From positions 51,434-115,433 of IMG/VR virus record IMGVR_UViG_3300043775_000777: 64,000 nucleotides of DNA; one strand, 5' to 3'. Shown one piece after another: positions 46,142 to 55,776 of the stretch. The translations under genes were made by a program, and so were the position numbers. The DNA is from a virus. The notes beneath the pieces were generated by a model. It worked only from the letters and a program-made list of their open reading frames with translations, had not been told where the DNA came from and did no database searches. Every line of letters starts with the position of its first letter. Positions within the stretch are counted from its first letter, which is position 1.

Positions 46142-47734
46142 ATGAGTTATTTTAATCATGCTTTCCGAAAAACCTTTGTTGGTACAGTTGGGGGCTTTAA
46201 CCCAAATGGATTAACAGGTAAACTTGGTACTCCAGGTAACACTTTACCAGGTGGAACATTTGCATTTGTAAATGCTAGAACTTGGGATATTCTTCCAACA
46301 ACTTACACTGAAGGGTTAGGTTGTTGTAACCTTGTACTTGCTGCAGGTTCACTTTATCAATTTGATAAAATTGGACCTTTCCACGGAGGATACCGTGAGT
46401 CTAACAAGTCTAAGGAGATCAACCCTAAATATGTAAACCGTTTCTACCGTGTAGATCCATGTTTACCACAAAACAATGTAATCCATATTGGTAATACTGC
46501 ATATACTAGTGATATTGCATTAGCATTAGCTATTACTAATGATGGTGTAGATTTAGTAAATGGTGTATATACAGATGTTCCGTTAGTGGATACTACTGCT
46601 CCAACAGGATCAGGATTAGTTGCTAATATTACTGTAGCAGGTAACAATGTAACATTTGTAGAAATTGTTAATGGCGGAACAGGATGGGTTACTGGTGATG
46701 TTGTTACAACTACTGTTGGTGAACCAATTCCATATACTGATGGTACAGGTACTCAACCTACATTTACTGTAACTGCAGGTGTTGGTGCTAACTGTTGTAA
46801 AAAATTCTATTGTGGTGAAACTTATACATTGCGTGTTGATGTTAAAGGTTCTCCTGCATTAAGATTACTTAACCACAACTCTTACATCATTGCTTCTGCA
46901 TATGGTGGATGTTGTCCAGCAGGTGCAATTGCTCCAGTAGAAATTGATTCAACTTTAATCTTTATCCAATGGGCTGAGGCTATCACTAGATATCCTGTTA
47001 TTTCTCCATTCATGCAGATAGCTGTTATTGACCAAGCTGGTACTCCTTGGTATGCACCAGGAACAGATCCTGCTTTCTTAGCTGCTGAAGATGTTGATAC
47101 TTGGGATCATTATGTAACTCCAGGATATATTCTTAATGATTGTGCTGGTATGGTTCTTAACGGAGCTTATGTAGATACTAAATTCCAAAACTGTACATTC
47201 CAAATCACTGACTTCTATGAAGTAGAGCCAGTAAGACTATATGCTTCTGAAGTAGACTTAAATGGTGATCCATGTTTGTTTAATGGAGTATGTGTTGTTA
47301 CTGAGTGTGAAGGAAGACAAGCTATGGGATTAGGTGAATCAGTTGCACGTGATGTAATCTTATCTGAGCAATACAGACAAAACTTCTTCCACAGTGACTT
47401 CCGTATCCGTGAAATCACTCAAGGATATAGTGTGTTTGATTTCATCAACCGTAACACTTTATATACAAGATACTTCTTGCAACATAATGTACCACGTTTC
47501 AATAACCCAACTAGCACATTTGACAATGATCAATACTTGTTAGAAGTTATTACTTGTGGAAGAATTGTTGCATTTGAAAACTTTGTAAATAACTGGTTAG
47601 GTAACTGTTCTCAGTGTACAGGTCTTGAAGTTGAAGGTTGTGTTGAACCAGTTTGTGAGTCATTATATGACTTCCCAGCTATTACTACACCTAATTTTAG
47701 CCCAAGCACACCACAAATTTGTGGACTACCGTAA
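46142..47734 (+). CDS. Major virion structural protein (unassigned)
   Basis: The 530-aa product has cysteine pairs spread through it (GCCN, CCKKFYCG, GGCCPAG) and a C-terminal region VFDFINRNTLYTRYFLQHNV. It is the only gene between its promoter and the terminator at 47760, and codon use is optimised like that of the capsid gene. So it is probably made in large amounts: a tail or decoration protein. Family not recognised. Confidence 0.6.
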   Translation: MSYFNHAFRKTFVGTVGGFNPNGLTGKLGTPGNTLPGGTFAFVNARTWDILPTTYTEGLGCCNLVLAAGSLYQFDKIGPFHGGYRESNKSKEINPKYVNRFYRVDPCLPQNNVIHIGNTAYTSDIALALAITNDGVDLVNGVYTDVPLVDTTAPTGSGLVANITVAGNNVTFVEIVNGGTGWVTGDVVTTTVGEPIPYTDGTGTQPTFTVTAGVGANCCKKFYCGETYTLRVDVKGSPALRLLNHNSYIIASAYGGCCPAGAIAPVEIDSTLIFIQWAEAITRYPVISPFMQIAVIDQAGTPWYAPGTDPAFLAAEDVDTWDHYVTPGYILNDCAGMVLNGAYVDTKFQNCTFQITDFYEVEPVRLYASEVDLNGDPCLFNGVCVVTECEGRQAMGLGESVARDVILSEQYRQNFFHSDFRIREITQGYSVFDFINRNTLYTRYFLQHNVPRFNNPTSTFDNDQYLLEVITCGRIVAFENFVNNWLGNCSQCTGLEVEGCVEPVCESLYDFPAITTPNFSPSTPQICGLP

Positions 47735-47759
47735 TATTTAGAATTAAACTAAAAATAAT

Positions 47760-47794
47760 AAGGGGAGCTGAGTTTCAAACTCCTCCCCTTTTTT
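47760..47794 (+). terminator. Intrinsic terminator
   Basis: AAGGGGAG (47760-47767) pairs with CTCCCCTT (47783-47790), followed by a T-run. Confidence 0.85.
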
Positions 47795-47805
47795 AATATA
47801 TAATT

Positions 47806-48348
47806 ATGGCAAATCATATACTAAGTTTAGAGGTACCAACTGTAATGAATCCTTGTATCTTAAAGATATTTGATACAAGTGTTTATACTAATTTACTTCC
47901 GGTAACTTGTCCTACATTAAACATAACAGTACCAGGATTTGGATATTCTGTACAGTTGAATACTACACAAGATTTTGCAGAGACTATTACAGCTTGTGAT
48001 CTAGGACTGCAAACAACAGATTGTGGAACAGTTACTGTAGATATACCAGATGGAGTATATATTATTAAGTACAGTGTGTCTCCAAATGAAACTGTATATG
48101 TAGAGTATAACCATATGAGAATTACTCAAGCATTAAACAAATACTACAATGTATTATGTGATGTAGATGCTAATGCATGTGATCCTCCATTTAAAATAAA
48201 ACAAAGACTTGAAGAGTTAAGATTAATTTTTATGTATCTTCAAGCTGCAAAAGGTAAAGTAGAGTTTTGTCATGAGCCACAGAAAGGAATGAGCTTATAC
48301 AACTATGCTTTAAAGCTTTTAAATAAAATGACTTGTACTAATTGTTAA
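47806..48348 (+). CDS. Virion protein, beta-sandwich plus helical end
   Basis: The 180-aa product has an N-terminal beta-sandwich-like region (ILSLEVPTVMNPCILKIFDT) and a helical end (IKQRLEELRLIFMYLQAAKG), with Cys in CDVDANACD and CTNC. It lies among cysteine-rich virion genes. Probably a fibre or adaptor base. Confidence 0.55.
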   Translation: MANHILSLEVPTVMNPCILKIFDTSVYTNLLPVTCPTLNITVPGFGYSVQLNTTQDFAETITACDLGLQTTDCGTVTVDIPDGVYIIKYSVSPNETVYVEYNHMRITQALNKYYNVLCDVDANACDPPFKIKQRLEELRLIFMYLQAAKGKVEFCHEPQKGMSLYNYALKLLNKMTCTNC

Positions 48349-48367
48349 ACATATAAAACCAACAAAA

Positions 48368-48571
48368 ATGAGTAGTTGTCCTAATTGCGGAGCCAAGTTA
48401 AGTTGTGGATGTCAGAAAAGAACACTTGCAAATGGAAAAACAGGATGTAGTAATTGTGCTAGCAGAGTTGAAAAAAAACCAGCACAAATTGCAACTGAGA
48501 AACCAACTGTAAACACAAATACTTGGGGGCCACATAGATATTTAAACTTAAAGAAATTTACTAAGAAATAA
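48368..48571 (+). CDS. 67-aa zinc-finger-like protein
   Basis: Pattern CPNCGAKLSCGCQKRTLANG then CSNCASR gives two CxxC pairs plus a CGC, a likely zinc site. A basic tail follows. The stop shares one base with the next ATG. Confidence 0.6.
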   Translation: MSSCPNCGAKLSCGCQKRTLANGKTGCSNCASRVEKKPAQIATEKPTVNTNTWGPHRYLNLKKFTKK

Positions 48572-50946
48572 TGGCATTTGCACCACGTTATAGTATTGTA
48601 CCTTGTTGTCCTGATTTAGGAACTCCTACAGCATCATTTCAAATACCAGGTGGACCAGTTCCAAATGGTGTATATGTATATAATGGTACTTCTGATTCTA
48701 TTAGTGGTGTTGATTTTGAACCTGGCTATTGTTATACTATAATAGATTTAGGACCTTATCCAACTGGTGCACCTATTGCTCCAGACTTTAGTGACTTTGA
48801 ACTTGCTGAAGATTGTTTTGATAATAAGTGTATAGCATGTGCTATTGCATTACCATATACGTTTGAGATCTATAATTGTTGTGATTCTGAAACTACTGTA
48901 ATATTAAATATTCCAGGTGCCACCCTAGGCATGGATGGTACAGTAAATCAATATACAGGTGAGATACCATTTGAGGTAAATGGGTTTACATTTCTTCCAG
49001 GAGAGTGTTATAACTTTACTCTTGTAACTAGTAGAGAGCAATCAGATGGGCCAGCAATTGATAGTTTTGTACAAACAGGTGATTCTTGTGAAACAGCTGT
49101 TGGATGTCCAGCATGTCTTGTTACACAACAATATTTAAGATTTGTCTCATGTTGTGATGATACAACAATATATTTAAGACCAGATGATAATAGTACATAT
49201 TTACCTGGTGTGTATGAATATCTTGGAACTCCTACAGTTGGTCTTGAAAACATTTGTTATAGTGTTACATTGTATAATGTAGGTGTAGCACCTATTAATA
49301 ATATTGGAGATTATGGTGCATTACCAGAGGCTCCAGCATTTATAGAAAATGTTACATTCAATACTTTATCAAATACTAATACTGATTGTAATAATTATAA
49401 ATTAGAGTGTCCATCATGCACATCAAAATGTTATACTTTATATAACTGTGACGGAATATTTTTCAATACTACAGTTGACATGTCAGCTTATGTTGGAACA
49501 TTTGTTTCTGTCTCAAATGTTGATGGACCTATAGAGGGCACATGGTATGTTATTATAAATACCGGTAATTGTAATAATGCTATAGAAGACATAACTGTAG
49601 ATGTAACTCCACCGGAGCCTTGTGATTGTAGATGTTTTGAAGTTATAGGTATAACTAAATCTATAACATATGTTGATTGTGACGGAAATTTAATAAAAAC
49701 ATTAGGTCCGGCTAAATTTTGTTCATTGGTGTATCCATTGGTAACTGGTGTTCCAGGACAATATCAAGTATCAGAAGGAGATAACTGTGTTAGGGGTGCA
49801 TGCCCAATCAAGTGTTATGAGCTTACTGAATGTAACACAGGTGAGGTAATAACATCACAATCTCAAAGTTTATCTCAATATTATATTACAGGTCAGATAA
49901 TTGAACTAGTTGGACAACCTGGTTGTTGGGAAGTAACAAGTGATGCAGCTGAAGATTGCACTTGTCCGATAGATGTAACTGTAACAATAGCTCATGTAGA
50001 TTGCCCAACCTGTTTAGGCATTACAGCATATAAACTTACAAATTGTGAAAATGCTAATGATATAAAATATACATATGATGATTTATCTCAGTATGTAGGG
50101 CAGACTCTAAGAACAGATTGTGGATGCTATATTGTAGAATTAATTGACTTTCAACCTACAAGTACATCTCCTATAGTTATTATATCTTCATTTAATAATT
50201 GTACTGAGTGTTTAAGAATATACTATAAGCTTACAGATTGTAATGGAGTAGAAAATCCTATTTACACATTTACAGATTTATCAGATTATATTAATAAAGT
50301 AATAAATATTAAAGGATGTGATACCTGCTTTACTATAGAAGAAACAGATGTCCCTATTAATCCTACTATAGTTACAGTAACAAATTCATTTCAACGTTGT
50401 GGAGATTGTACGCCCCCATTACCTTGCTTGTGTAACAGGATAACTAACTATAGTACTAGTACTAAAGAGTATGAGTACATAGATTGTAATGATGATACTG
50501 TGCTATTAACTTTAGCAGCAGGGGAAAGTAGTGGAAAGATATGTCTTAAGAGATGGGTTATAGATTACCCTGATACAGATAACTTAGAAATATTTGGTGA
50601 TTGTCAAAGTACAGAAACAACAGGTGTTTATGTATGTCCAATTGTAACACCTAAGAAAAAAGTAAAACCTGGATACTCTGTACCAAGTTGTGATATAGAA
50701 AAGTATGAAAAGATAACCTGCAAATCATCAGAGATTTATTATAAACAAGTGATGAGACTTAGATATGGAATCTCTAATTGCTGCCCTGAAGATGAAGAGA
50801 AGTGGTTAGTTAAGAAAGAACTCATTGATCTAGTAGCTTTAATAGATCCAGATTATACTTGTGTACCGGTTACTACATGTTGTAGTCAACCTATTAGTTC
50901 ATGTGGGTGCGGATGCAATCAACCCCTCAAAACTTGTAATTCTTAA
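48571..50946 (+). CDS. Modular cysteine-rich virion protein
   Basis: The 791-aa product is a chain of about eight beta modules of 70-110 aa, each beginning like YKLTNC or YELTEC, with a DLSQYVG segment, a GC[WY] core and an end CPTCL-type pair (for example near residues 430, 490, 550). Cysteines are far more frequent than in neighbours. It is likely an extended appendage or decoration protein; the modules recall adhesin repeats. Confidence 0.6.
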   Translation: MAFAPRYSIVPCCPDLGTPTASFQIPGGPVPNGVYVYNGTSDSISGVDFEPGYCYTIIDLGPYPTGAPIAPDFSDFELAEDCFDNKCIACAIALPYTFEIYNCCDSETTVILNIPGATLGMDGTVNQYTGEIPFEVNGFTFLPGECYNFTLVTSREQSDGPAIDSFVQTGDSCETAVGCPACLVTQQYLRFVSCCDDTTIYLRPDDNSTYLPGVYEYLGTPTVGLENICYSVTLYNVGVAPINNIGDYGALPEAPAFIENVTFNTLSNTNTDCNNYKLECPSCTSKCYTLYNCDGIFFNTTVDMSAYVGTFVSVSNVDGPIEGTWYVIINTGNCNNAIEDITVDVTPPEPCDCRCFEVIGITKSITYVDCDGNLIKTLGPAKFCSLVYPLVTGVPGQYQVSEGDNCVRGACPIKCYELTECNTGEVITSQSQSLSQYYITGQIIELVGQPGCWEVTSDAAEDCTCPIDVTVTIAHVDCPTCLGITAYKLTNCENANDIKYTYDDLSQYVGQTLRTDCGCYIVELIDFQPTSTSPIVIISSFNNCTECLRIYYKLTDCNGVENPIYTFTDLSDYINKVINIKGCDTCFTIEETDVPINPTIVTVTNSFQRCGDCTPPLPCLCNRITNYSTSTKEYEYIDCNDDTVLLTLAAGESSGKICLKRWVIDYPDTDNLEIFGDCQSTETTGVYVCPIVTPKKKVKPGYSVPSCDIEKYEKITCKSSEIYYKQVMRLRYGISNCCPEDEEKWLVKKELIDLVALIDPDYTCVPVTTCCSQPISSCGCGCNQPLKTCNS

Positions 50947-50951
50947 TAATA

Positions 50952-50963
50952 ATTAGTATATTA
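50952..50963 (+). promoter_or_regulatory. Late-type promoter motif ATTAGTATATTA
   Basis: Only 4 nt separate the motif from the ATG at 50968, so the transcript would be leaderless unless it begins further downstream. Confidence 0.55.
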
Positions 50964-50967
50964 TAAT

Positions 50968-52662
50968 ATGAAGCCTTTAAACTTAGATAATAGACCATGT
51001 AGCCCAATATCAAGTAACTGTGTAATATGGCAGGGACCAGATATTCCATGTATCAAGTTATGTACAGGAGATACGGTATCTGATGTTGTATTTAAACTTG
51101 CTACAGAGTTGTGTACAATAATGGATCAGTTGAATGTAAATAATTATGATTTAACTTGTCTTGGTATTACAGCATGTCCTCCGGAAGACTTTCAAGCTTT
51201 AATACAATTACTTATTACTAAGATTTGTGAGCTTAGTGGAATTACAGTTACTGAAAGATCAACTTCAACATGTCCAGATTGTGTAGTATCAGTAGCTCCA
51301 TGTTTTATTGAAAATGGTCAAACTACTATGCAGTTAGTTGACTATGTTCAAATGATTGGAAATAGAATATGTTCTATACTTGCTGAAATACAAAGTATTA
51401 ATGATCAGATTACTGTTATTAATTCTACACTAGTAGACTTACAATTTCAAATAGATAATCTTCCTACATATACACTACCTTCATTTGAAGTAGATTGTAT
51501 ATTAGCAGGAAGTAATTCATTAGATGTAATTGTTCAAACATTGATGAATGACAATGCATTAGGTTACTGTGCTTTATTAGGAGCAACAGGAACACCTGCT
51601 GATATTAATGCAGCAGTATTATCTCAATGTATTACAGACATAGATCAACCATTAGCTGCATTACCTGCTGTAAATACTTTTAGTGCATACTATTCAGGTT
51701 CATGGGTTAATGCTGTATCATTAGGAGCAGCACCATCTGTTTCAAATGCAATTAATAATATTTGGATTGCAATTTGTGATATATATAATTATCTACAAAA
51801 TTTTAACATTAATGTAGAAGATACAAATTCAATTGATTTAACCTATACAGGAGGTGTATTATCAGCTAATATAGTAGATACAGGTTGGGTAGATTTATTA
51901 GGATTTAACTGGTATACTGGAACATCAATAACAAGATACAAACCTCAATGTAGAAGAATAGGTAATGTTGTACACTTTAAAGGTATGTTAATGATACCAT
52001 TGTCATCTAACGGAACAGGTGGAGGTGCAGCAGTTCCTTGGGAATATGGTTCAATTGATTCATATATATCAAACACATCTGTTGCACCATTTCAAGGCTC
52101 AGGCGGAGTAACTGTTGATGCAGGTGGTGCTATATATTTTAATAATAATACTAGTGTTATTCCTAATTCTGTAGTATCTAATACACCAACTAATTATAAT
52201 TTTGATTTTATAGTTCAAAGTAATTATGTAGTAGCTTCTAGAAATATATTATTAGACAGTGGTGATTCTGCTCTACTAACAAGTGTAATGAAAATATGGA
52301 TTACAGCTGATAAAAGGTTAGTTTTACAAATATTAAGAGATAATGAATATTCAGCAGGGGGTCAAGTAGGTAATATTATTGGAACAAGTGTTTTAAATAC
52401 ACTTGTCTCTAGAGTAAATGAAGGTGATAGACTTCCTCAGTTTGCAAGAGTTGGTAGTACAATAGCAGGTAATACCGCAGCTGGTCAACAACCATTGACA
52501 GCTACATATTATGCCGGTGCTCCAGCTCCTGAAAATTATCCATTTGCTTGTGACGCAGGAGATCCTCTTCAACTTGGTGGATTTGGTTGGATATCAATAG
52601 ATGGTATGATGCAATATTTAGAACCATGTAATGCAGATATTAAAGAATATGTTTGTGAATAA
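50968..52662 (+). CDS. Fibre-like virion protein
   Basis: The 564-aa product has an N-terminal domain with NCVIWQGPDIPCIKLCTGDT and repeated helical-Cys segments, a central beta region, and a C-terminal portion of tail-fibre type (WVDLLGFNWYTGTSITRYKP, then FKGMLMIPL). The start domain is also found in the next gene. Likely a head or tail fibre. Confidence 0.6.
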   Translation: MKPLNLDNRPCSPISSNCVIWQGPDIPCIKLCTGDTVSDVVFKLATELCTIMDQLNVNNYDLTCLGITACPPEDFQALIQLLITKICELSGITVTERSTSTCPDCVVSVAPCFIENGQTTMQLVDYVQMIGNRICSILAEIQSINDQITVINSTLVDLQFQIDNLPTYTLPSFEVDCILAGSNSLDVIVQTLMNDNALGYCALLGATGTPADINAAVLSQCITDIDQPLAALPAVNTFSAYYSGSWVNAVSLGAAPSVSNAINNIWIAICDIYNYLQNFNINVEDTNSIDLTYTGGVLSANIVDTGWVDLLGFNWYTGTSITRYKPQCRRIGNVVHFKGMLMIPLSSNGTGGGAAVPWEYGSIDSYISNTSVAPFQGSGGVTVDAGGAIYFNNNTSVIPNSVVSNTPTNYNFDFIVQSNYVVASRNILLDSGDSALLTSVMKIWITADKRLVLQILRDNEYSAGGQVGNIIGTSVLNTLVSRVNEGDRLPQFARVGSTIAGNTAAGQQPLTATYYAGAPAPENYPFACDAGDPLQLGGFGWISIDGMMQYLEPCNADIKEYVCE

Positions 52663-52673
52663 AATATTATATA

Positions 52674-53378
52674 ATGGCAACAACAAATACATGTAAAAAG
52701 TGTGGATGTGAGGATAGCTTTATGCCAAGTCCTGCACCGTGCCCAACTCCAATAGGATGTCCTAATCCAGAACCATGTTCTGAAGTATTAGATTCTCAAT
52801 GTGTGATATATTCAGGAAGTAATATTTTATGTAACAATAATGTATTAGTTACAACCAATGACTCTGTAGCTGAAGCTTTAGAAAGTATAATAGATTACTT
52901 TTGTGCTAATGCTCCATCTCCTGTAACATTGACATCAGCCGGTGGAACTGTATCATTAGTAAATGACGGTACTGGTCCAGCATTAGCAGTAAAAGGATTA
53001 ACAGCTGGATATGGTATAAATGTTTCAACAACAACAACAGCAGTTACAATATCTGCAAAATGTCCAATTCAAGTAGAAATTACAGCAGGAAGTGCAGGAC
53101 GCATTGAGGCTAATGTTACAGGTGGTGTTGCACCTTTTACTTATGACTGGAGTATGGCTGATTTAATAAATGGAGTTGAAAATTCAATGTTTACATTGAC
53201 TCCTTTAGGAAATCCTGCAACAGTACTGCCAGCATTGAATCCAGCTGTAGTAAATAAATTTGATGCTTGTGGATCAGCTAATTTAGGATCTGTTGGTCTT
53301 GCAAAAGTTATTGTAACAGATTCAGAAGGATGTACAGCTAAAGATACTTATCTATTAATTAATATTGCATGCGCTTAA
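52674..53378 (+). CDS. Virion protein with Ig-like end
   Basis: The 234-aa product begins with a Cys-rich segment (CKKCGCEDSFMPSPAPCP), then QCVIYSGSNILCNNNV like the previous gene's start, and ends with a beta domain (GGVAPFTYDWSMADL...VIVTDSEGCTAKDTYLLI) of PKD/Ig-like type. Likely a short fibre. Confidence 0.6.
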   Translation: MATTNTCKKCGCEDSFMPSPAPCPTPIGCPNPEPCSEVLDSQCVIYSGSNILCNNNVLVTTNDSVAEALESIIDYFCANAPSPVTLTSAGGTVSLVNDGTGPALAVKGLTAGYGINVSTTTTAVTISAKCPIQVEITAGSAGRIEANVTGGVAPFTYDWSMADLINGVENSMFTLTPLGNPATVLPALNPAVVNKFDACGSANLGSVGLAKVIVTDSEGCTAKDTYLLINIACA

Positions 53379-53420
53379 GAAGTTGCAGGTTTGTTGGTTT
53401 CTGTAACAACAAAGGCAAAG

Positions 53421-53447
53421 CCCTCACACTTGTGGGGGTTTTGTTTT
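53421..53447 (+). terminator. Intrinsic terminator
   Basis: CCCTCAC (53421-53427) pairs with GTGGGGG (53432-53438), followed by a T-rich run. Confidence 0.8.
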
Positions 53448-53475
53448 TTACTTACATTTGTTAAAGTCATTTATT

Positions 53476-53487
53476 TTTAGTATATTA
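53476..53487 (+). promoter_or_regulatory. Late-type promoter motif TTTAGTATATTA
   Basis: It lies 9 nt before the ATG at 53497 and after a terminator; it begins the tail operon. Confidence 0.65.
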
Positions 53488-53496
53488 ATATATAGT

Positions 53497-54078
53497 ATGA
53501 AGGAAATTAAAAAGCCTGATATTAAAGGACCACGGTATAGACCTGAAGTCCACAACATAATGAACAAAGAGTTCTTTGATAGTTTTAGACAAAAGTATCC
53601 TAAGTATAAAAATCTTACTGATGCTGACTTAAAGAAAATAGGTAAGGCTTTTAACAGACTTGTATTTCAGACAGTGATAGATACAAGAGATGGAGTTCAG
53701 TTACCTGAGTCAATAGGTTGGTTATTTATAGGAACCTGTGAACAAAGTAAAAAGTATAATATTGATTTTGCTAAGTCACACCAGTACGGTGTAACAGTTT
53801 CAAATAAGAACTGGGCAACAGATGGAAAGCTTGCAAAAATATTTTATACTAACTATGCTCCAAAAATTAAAATAAAAAATAAAGAATACTGGAAGTTTGT
53901 AGCATGCAGAGAATTTAAAAGAAGTGTTGCTAAAACATATCCAGAAAACTGGAACATGTATGTAGCAGTTGACCCAACTGAAAAAATAAGGAAGACATAC
54001 CAAAAGTTTAAAACTAGACAAATTGCTCTAAAGCTTCAAAGCAAAGCATTAGAAACATATAATGAATTTGATTTATGA
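53497..54078 (+). CDS. Hypothetical tail/assembly protein
   Basis: The product is 193 aa from ATG 53497; an upstream TTG would place the promoter inside the gene. It is basic, with DLKKIGKAFNRLVFQTVIDT and LPESIGWLFIGTCEQSK as recognisable blocks of a family common in crAss-like genomes. First gene of the tail operon. Function unknown. Confidence 0.65.
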   Translation: MKEIKKPDIKGPRYRPEVHNIMNKEFFDSFRQKYPKYKNLTDADLKKIGKAFNRLVFQTVIDTRDGVQLPESIGWLFIGTCEQSKKYNIDFAKSHQYGVTVSNKNWATDGKLAKIFYTNYAPKIKIKNKEYWKFVACREFKRSVAKTYPENWNMYVAVDPTEKIRKTYQKFKTRQIALKLQSKALETYNEFDL

Positions 54079-54737
54079 CAACAATAGGTGAAGCAATATC
54101 AAGAGTAAGAAATACACTAAAGGCTGTTAAGGAAGATCCTTTCTTAACTGACAGAACTATTTATTTCTCACTTCAAAAATATGCACAGACTCTAATCAAA
54201 AGAGAAGATAACCAATTCCGGTTAATGAAGATGAGTCAGATATTTAAAGTGCTTCCTTATGTAGAACTTATTGATGTAGATAAAGTGGAGGCAGGATGTA
54301 TAGGTGTTTACTCAGAATGTTATTTTAAGAGATCAAAAGATAAACTCCCAAATATACTTAATGGTATGTTTGGTCCTATTATCCGTACAGTATCTTCTAT
54401 AGATGGATCTATAGAAATGTTTAGAACAGATCCCGGTACTTGGATATCAATAACTAAGTCAACTACATTTAAATATAACAAGAGACCATATTTCTGGTAT
54501 CTTAATGGATATCTTTATGCACCTAATATAGATTGGGACGCTGTAAGAATAGAAGCAATTTTTGATGGAGTGTTAGAAACATGTGATACTGATCCATGTG
54601 TAATTAGACAAGATGATCCTTTTGTTTTACCAGAGTATTTATTTTCTGAAGTAGAACAGTTTGTAGTAAAAGAATTAACCATGGCTATGTCAGTTCCAAC
54701 TGATGGACCGGATGATAGTCAAAATGCTCTTAGATAA
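54075..54737 (+). CDS. Putative ring/tail adaptor protein
   Basis: The 220-aa product has an N-terminal helical region (IGEAISRVRNTLKAVKEDPF) and beta-rich remainder. Overlaps the previous gene by 4 nt and shares one base with the next start. Its position before the knob protein suggests a neck ring. Confidence 0.6.
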   Translation: MTTIGEAISRVRNTLKAVKEDPFLTDRTIYFSLQKYAQTLIKREDNQFRLMKMSQIFKVLPYVELIDVDKVEAGCIGVYSECYFKRSKDKLPNILNGMFGPIIRTVSSIDGSIEMFRTDPGTWISITKSTTFKYNKRPYFWYLNGYLYAPNIDWDAVRIEAIFDGVLETCDTDPCVIRQDDPFVLPEYLFSEVEQFVVKELTMAMSVPTDGPDDSQNALR

Positions 54738-55774
54738 TGGATTTTAATTACACCCTCCGCTATAGAACATTTGATCAGTTGTTAGAAGATGTAACAATTG
54801 ATTTAAATATATTAGCTCTAGAAAATATGATAGAGCCTCAACAGTTAATTAAACTTGCTAAAAAAATTAACTATGACTTAGGTCTAAGAATAAATCAAAC
54901 TAGAGAAGTTATACTAGATGTTTGTCATGGTAAAGTAAAGCTACCTGATAATTTTTACACACTTAACTATGCAATGATTTGCGGTGACTATGTTAAAGCA
55001 GTAGGTTATCCCACCGGTGGTACTAATATTCAAGAAGTACCTTATACAGAAGTACCAAGTACAGTAAATACATGTGCTCCAATTACTGTAAACTGTAGAA
55101 CATGTAATTCAAATCCTTGCAACCAAACTGCAGCATGTGATCTTAATCATCCTATAGTAGATCCTATACCTACAGCATATGATCCAAACAATCCTTATGG
55201 TGATACATGTATTCCTCCAAGAGTATTTATGAATTGCAAAGGAGAAAAATGGGAACTAGTTCAGTATATAGGTACTACAAACTATAACATTTATAAATCA
55301 GTAAGACCATTAAGATTATCTCAAAGTAGAGAAATAGATTGTGAGTGTCCTAATCTTTATTATAATAGTCCGGATTCTGGATATATTAAAAACAATTACT
55401 TGTTTACTTCATTTGAAGATGGTAAAGTATATCTTAATTATCAAGGTACAATGGAAGATGAGCAAGGTCAGTTATTGGTTCCTGATCATGATTTTCTTAA
55501 TGAGTATTATGAATATGCTTTTAAACAAAGAATACTTGAAAACTTATTTCTTAATGGGGAAGATGTTGCTCAAAGAATGCAATTAATTGAACAAAGATTA
55601 AAGGCAGCAAGAAACAATGCACTTACTGTAGTTAATACTCCAAACTTTAAAGAGATGGAAAAACTTTGGTGGACTAATAGAAGAGCTCAGTACTTTAAGT
55701 ATTATGATATGTTTAAATCATATCAAGGTTATAATGGTTATTACGGTAATTTTGGACGCAATAGAGTAGTTTAA
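54737..55774 (+). CDS. Putative ring/tail tube adaptor protein
   Basis: The 345-aa product has a helical start (TFDQLLEDVTIDLNILALEN), KLPDNFYTLNYAMICGDYVK (a motif of crAss ring proteins), an inserted Cys-rich loop, and a helical end with Tyr/Gly-rich tail (YQGYNGYYGNFGRNRVV). Likely part of the head-tail connector. Confidence 0.65.
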   Translation: MDFNYTLRYRTFDQLLEDVTIDLNILALENMIEPQQLIKLAKKINYDLGLRINQTREVILDVCHGKVKLPDNFYTLNYAMICGDYVKAVGYPTGGTNIQEVPYTEVPSTVNTCAPITVNCRTCNSNPCNQTAACDLNHPIVDPIPTAYDPNNPYGDTCIPPRVFMNCKGEKWELVQYIGTTNYNIYKSVRPLRLSQSREIDCECPNLYYNSPDSGYIKNNYLFTSFEDGKVYLNYQGTMEDEQGQLLVPDHDFLNEYYEYAFKQRILENLFLNGEDVAQRMQLIEQRLKAARNNALTVVNTPNFKEMEKLWWTNRRAQYFKYYDMFKSYQGYNGYYGNFGRNRVV

Positions 55775-55776
55775 TA

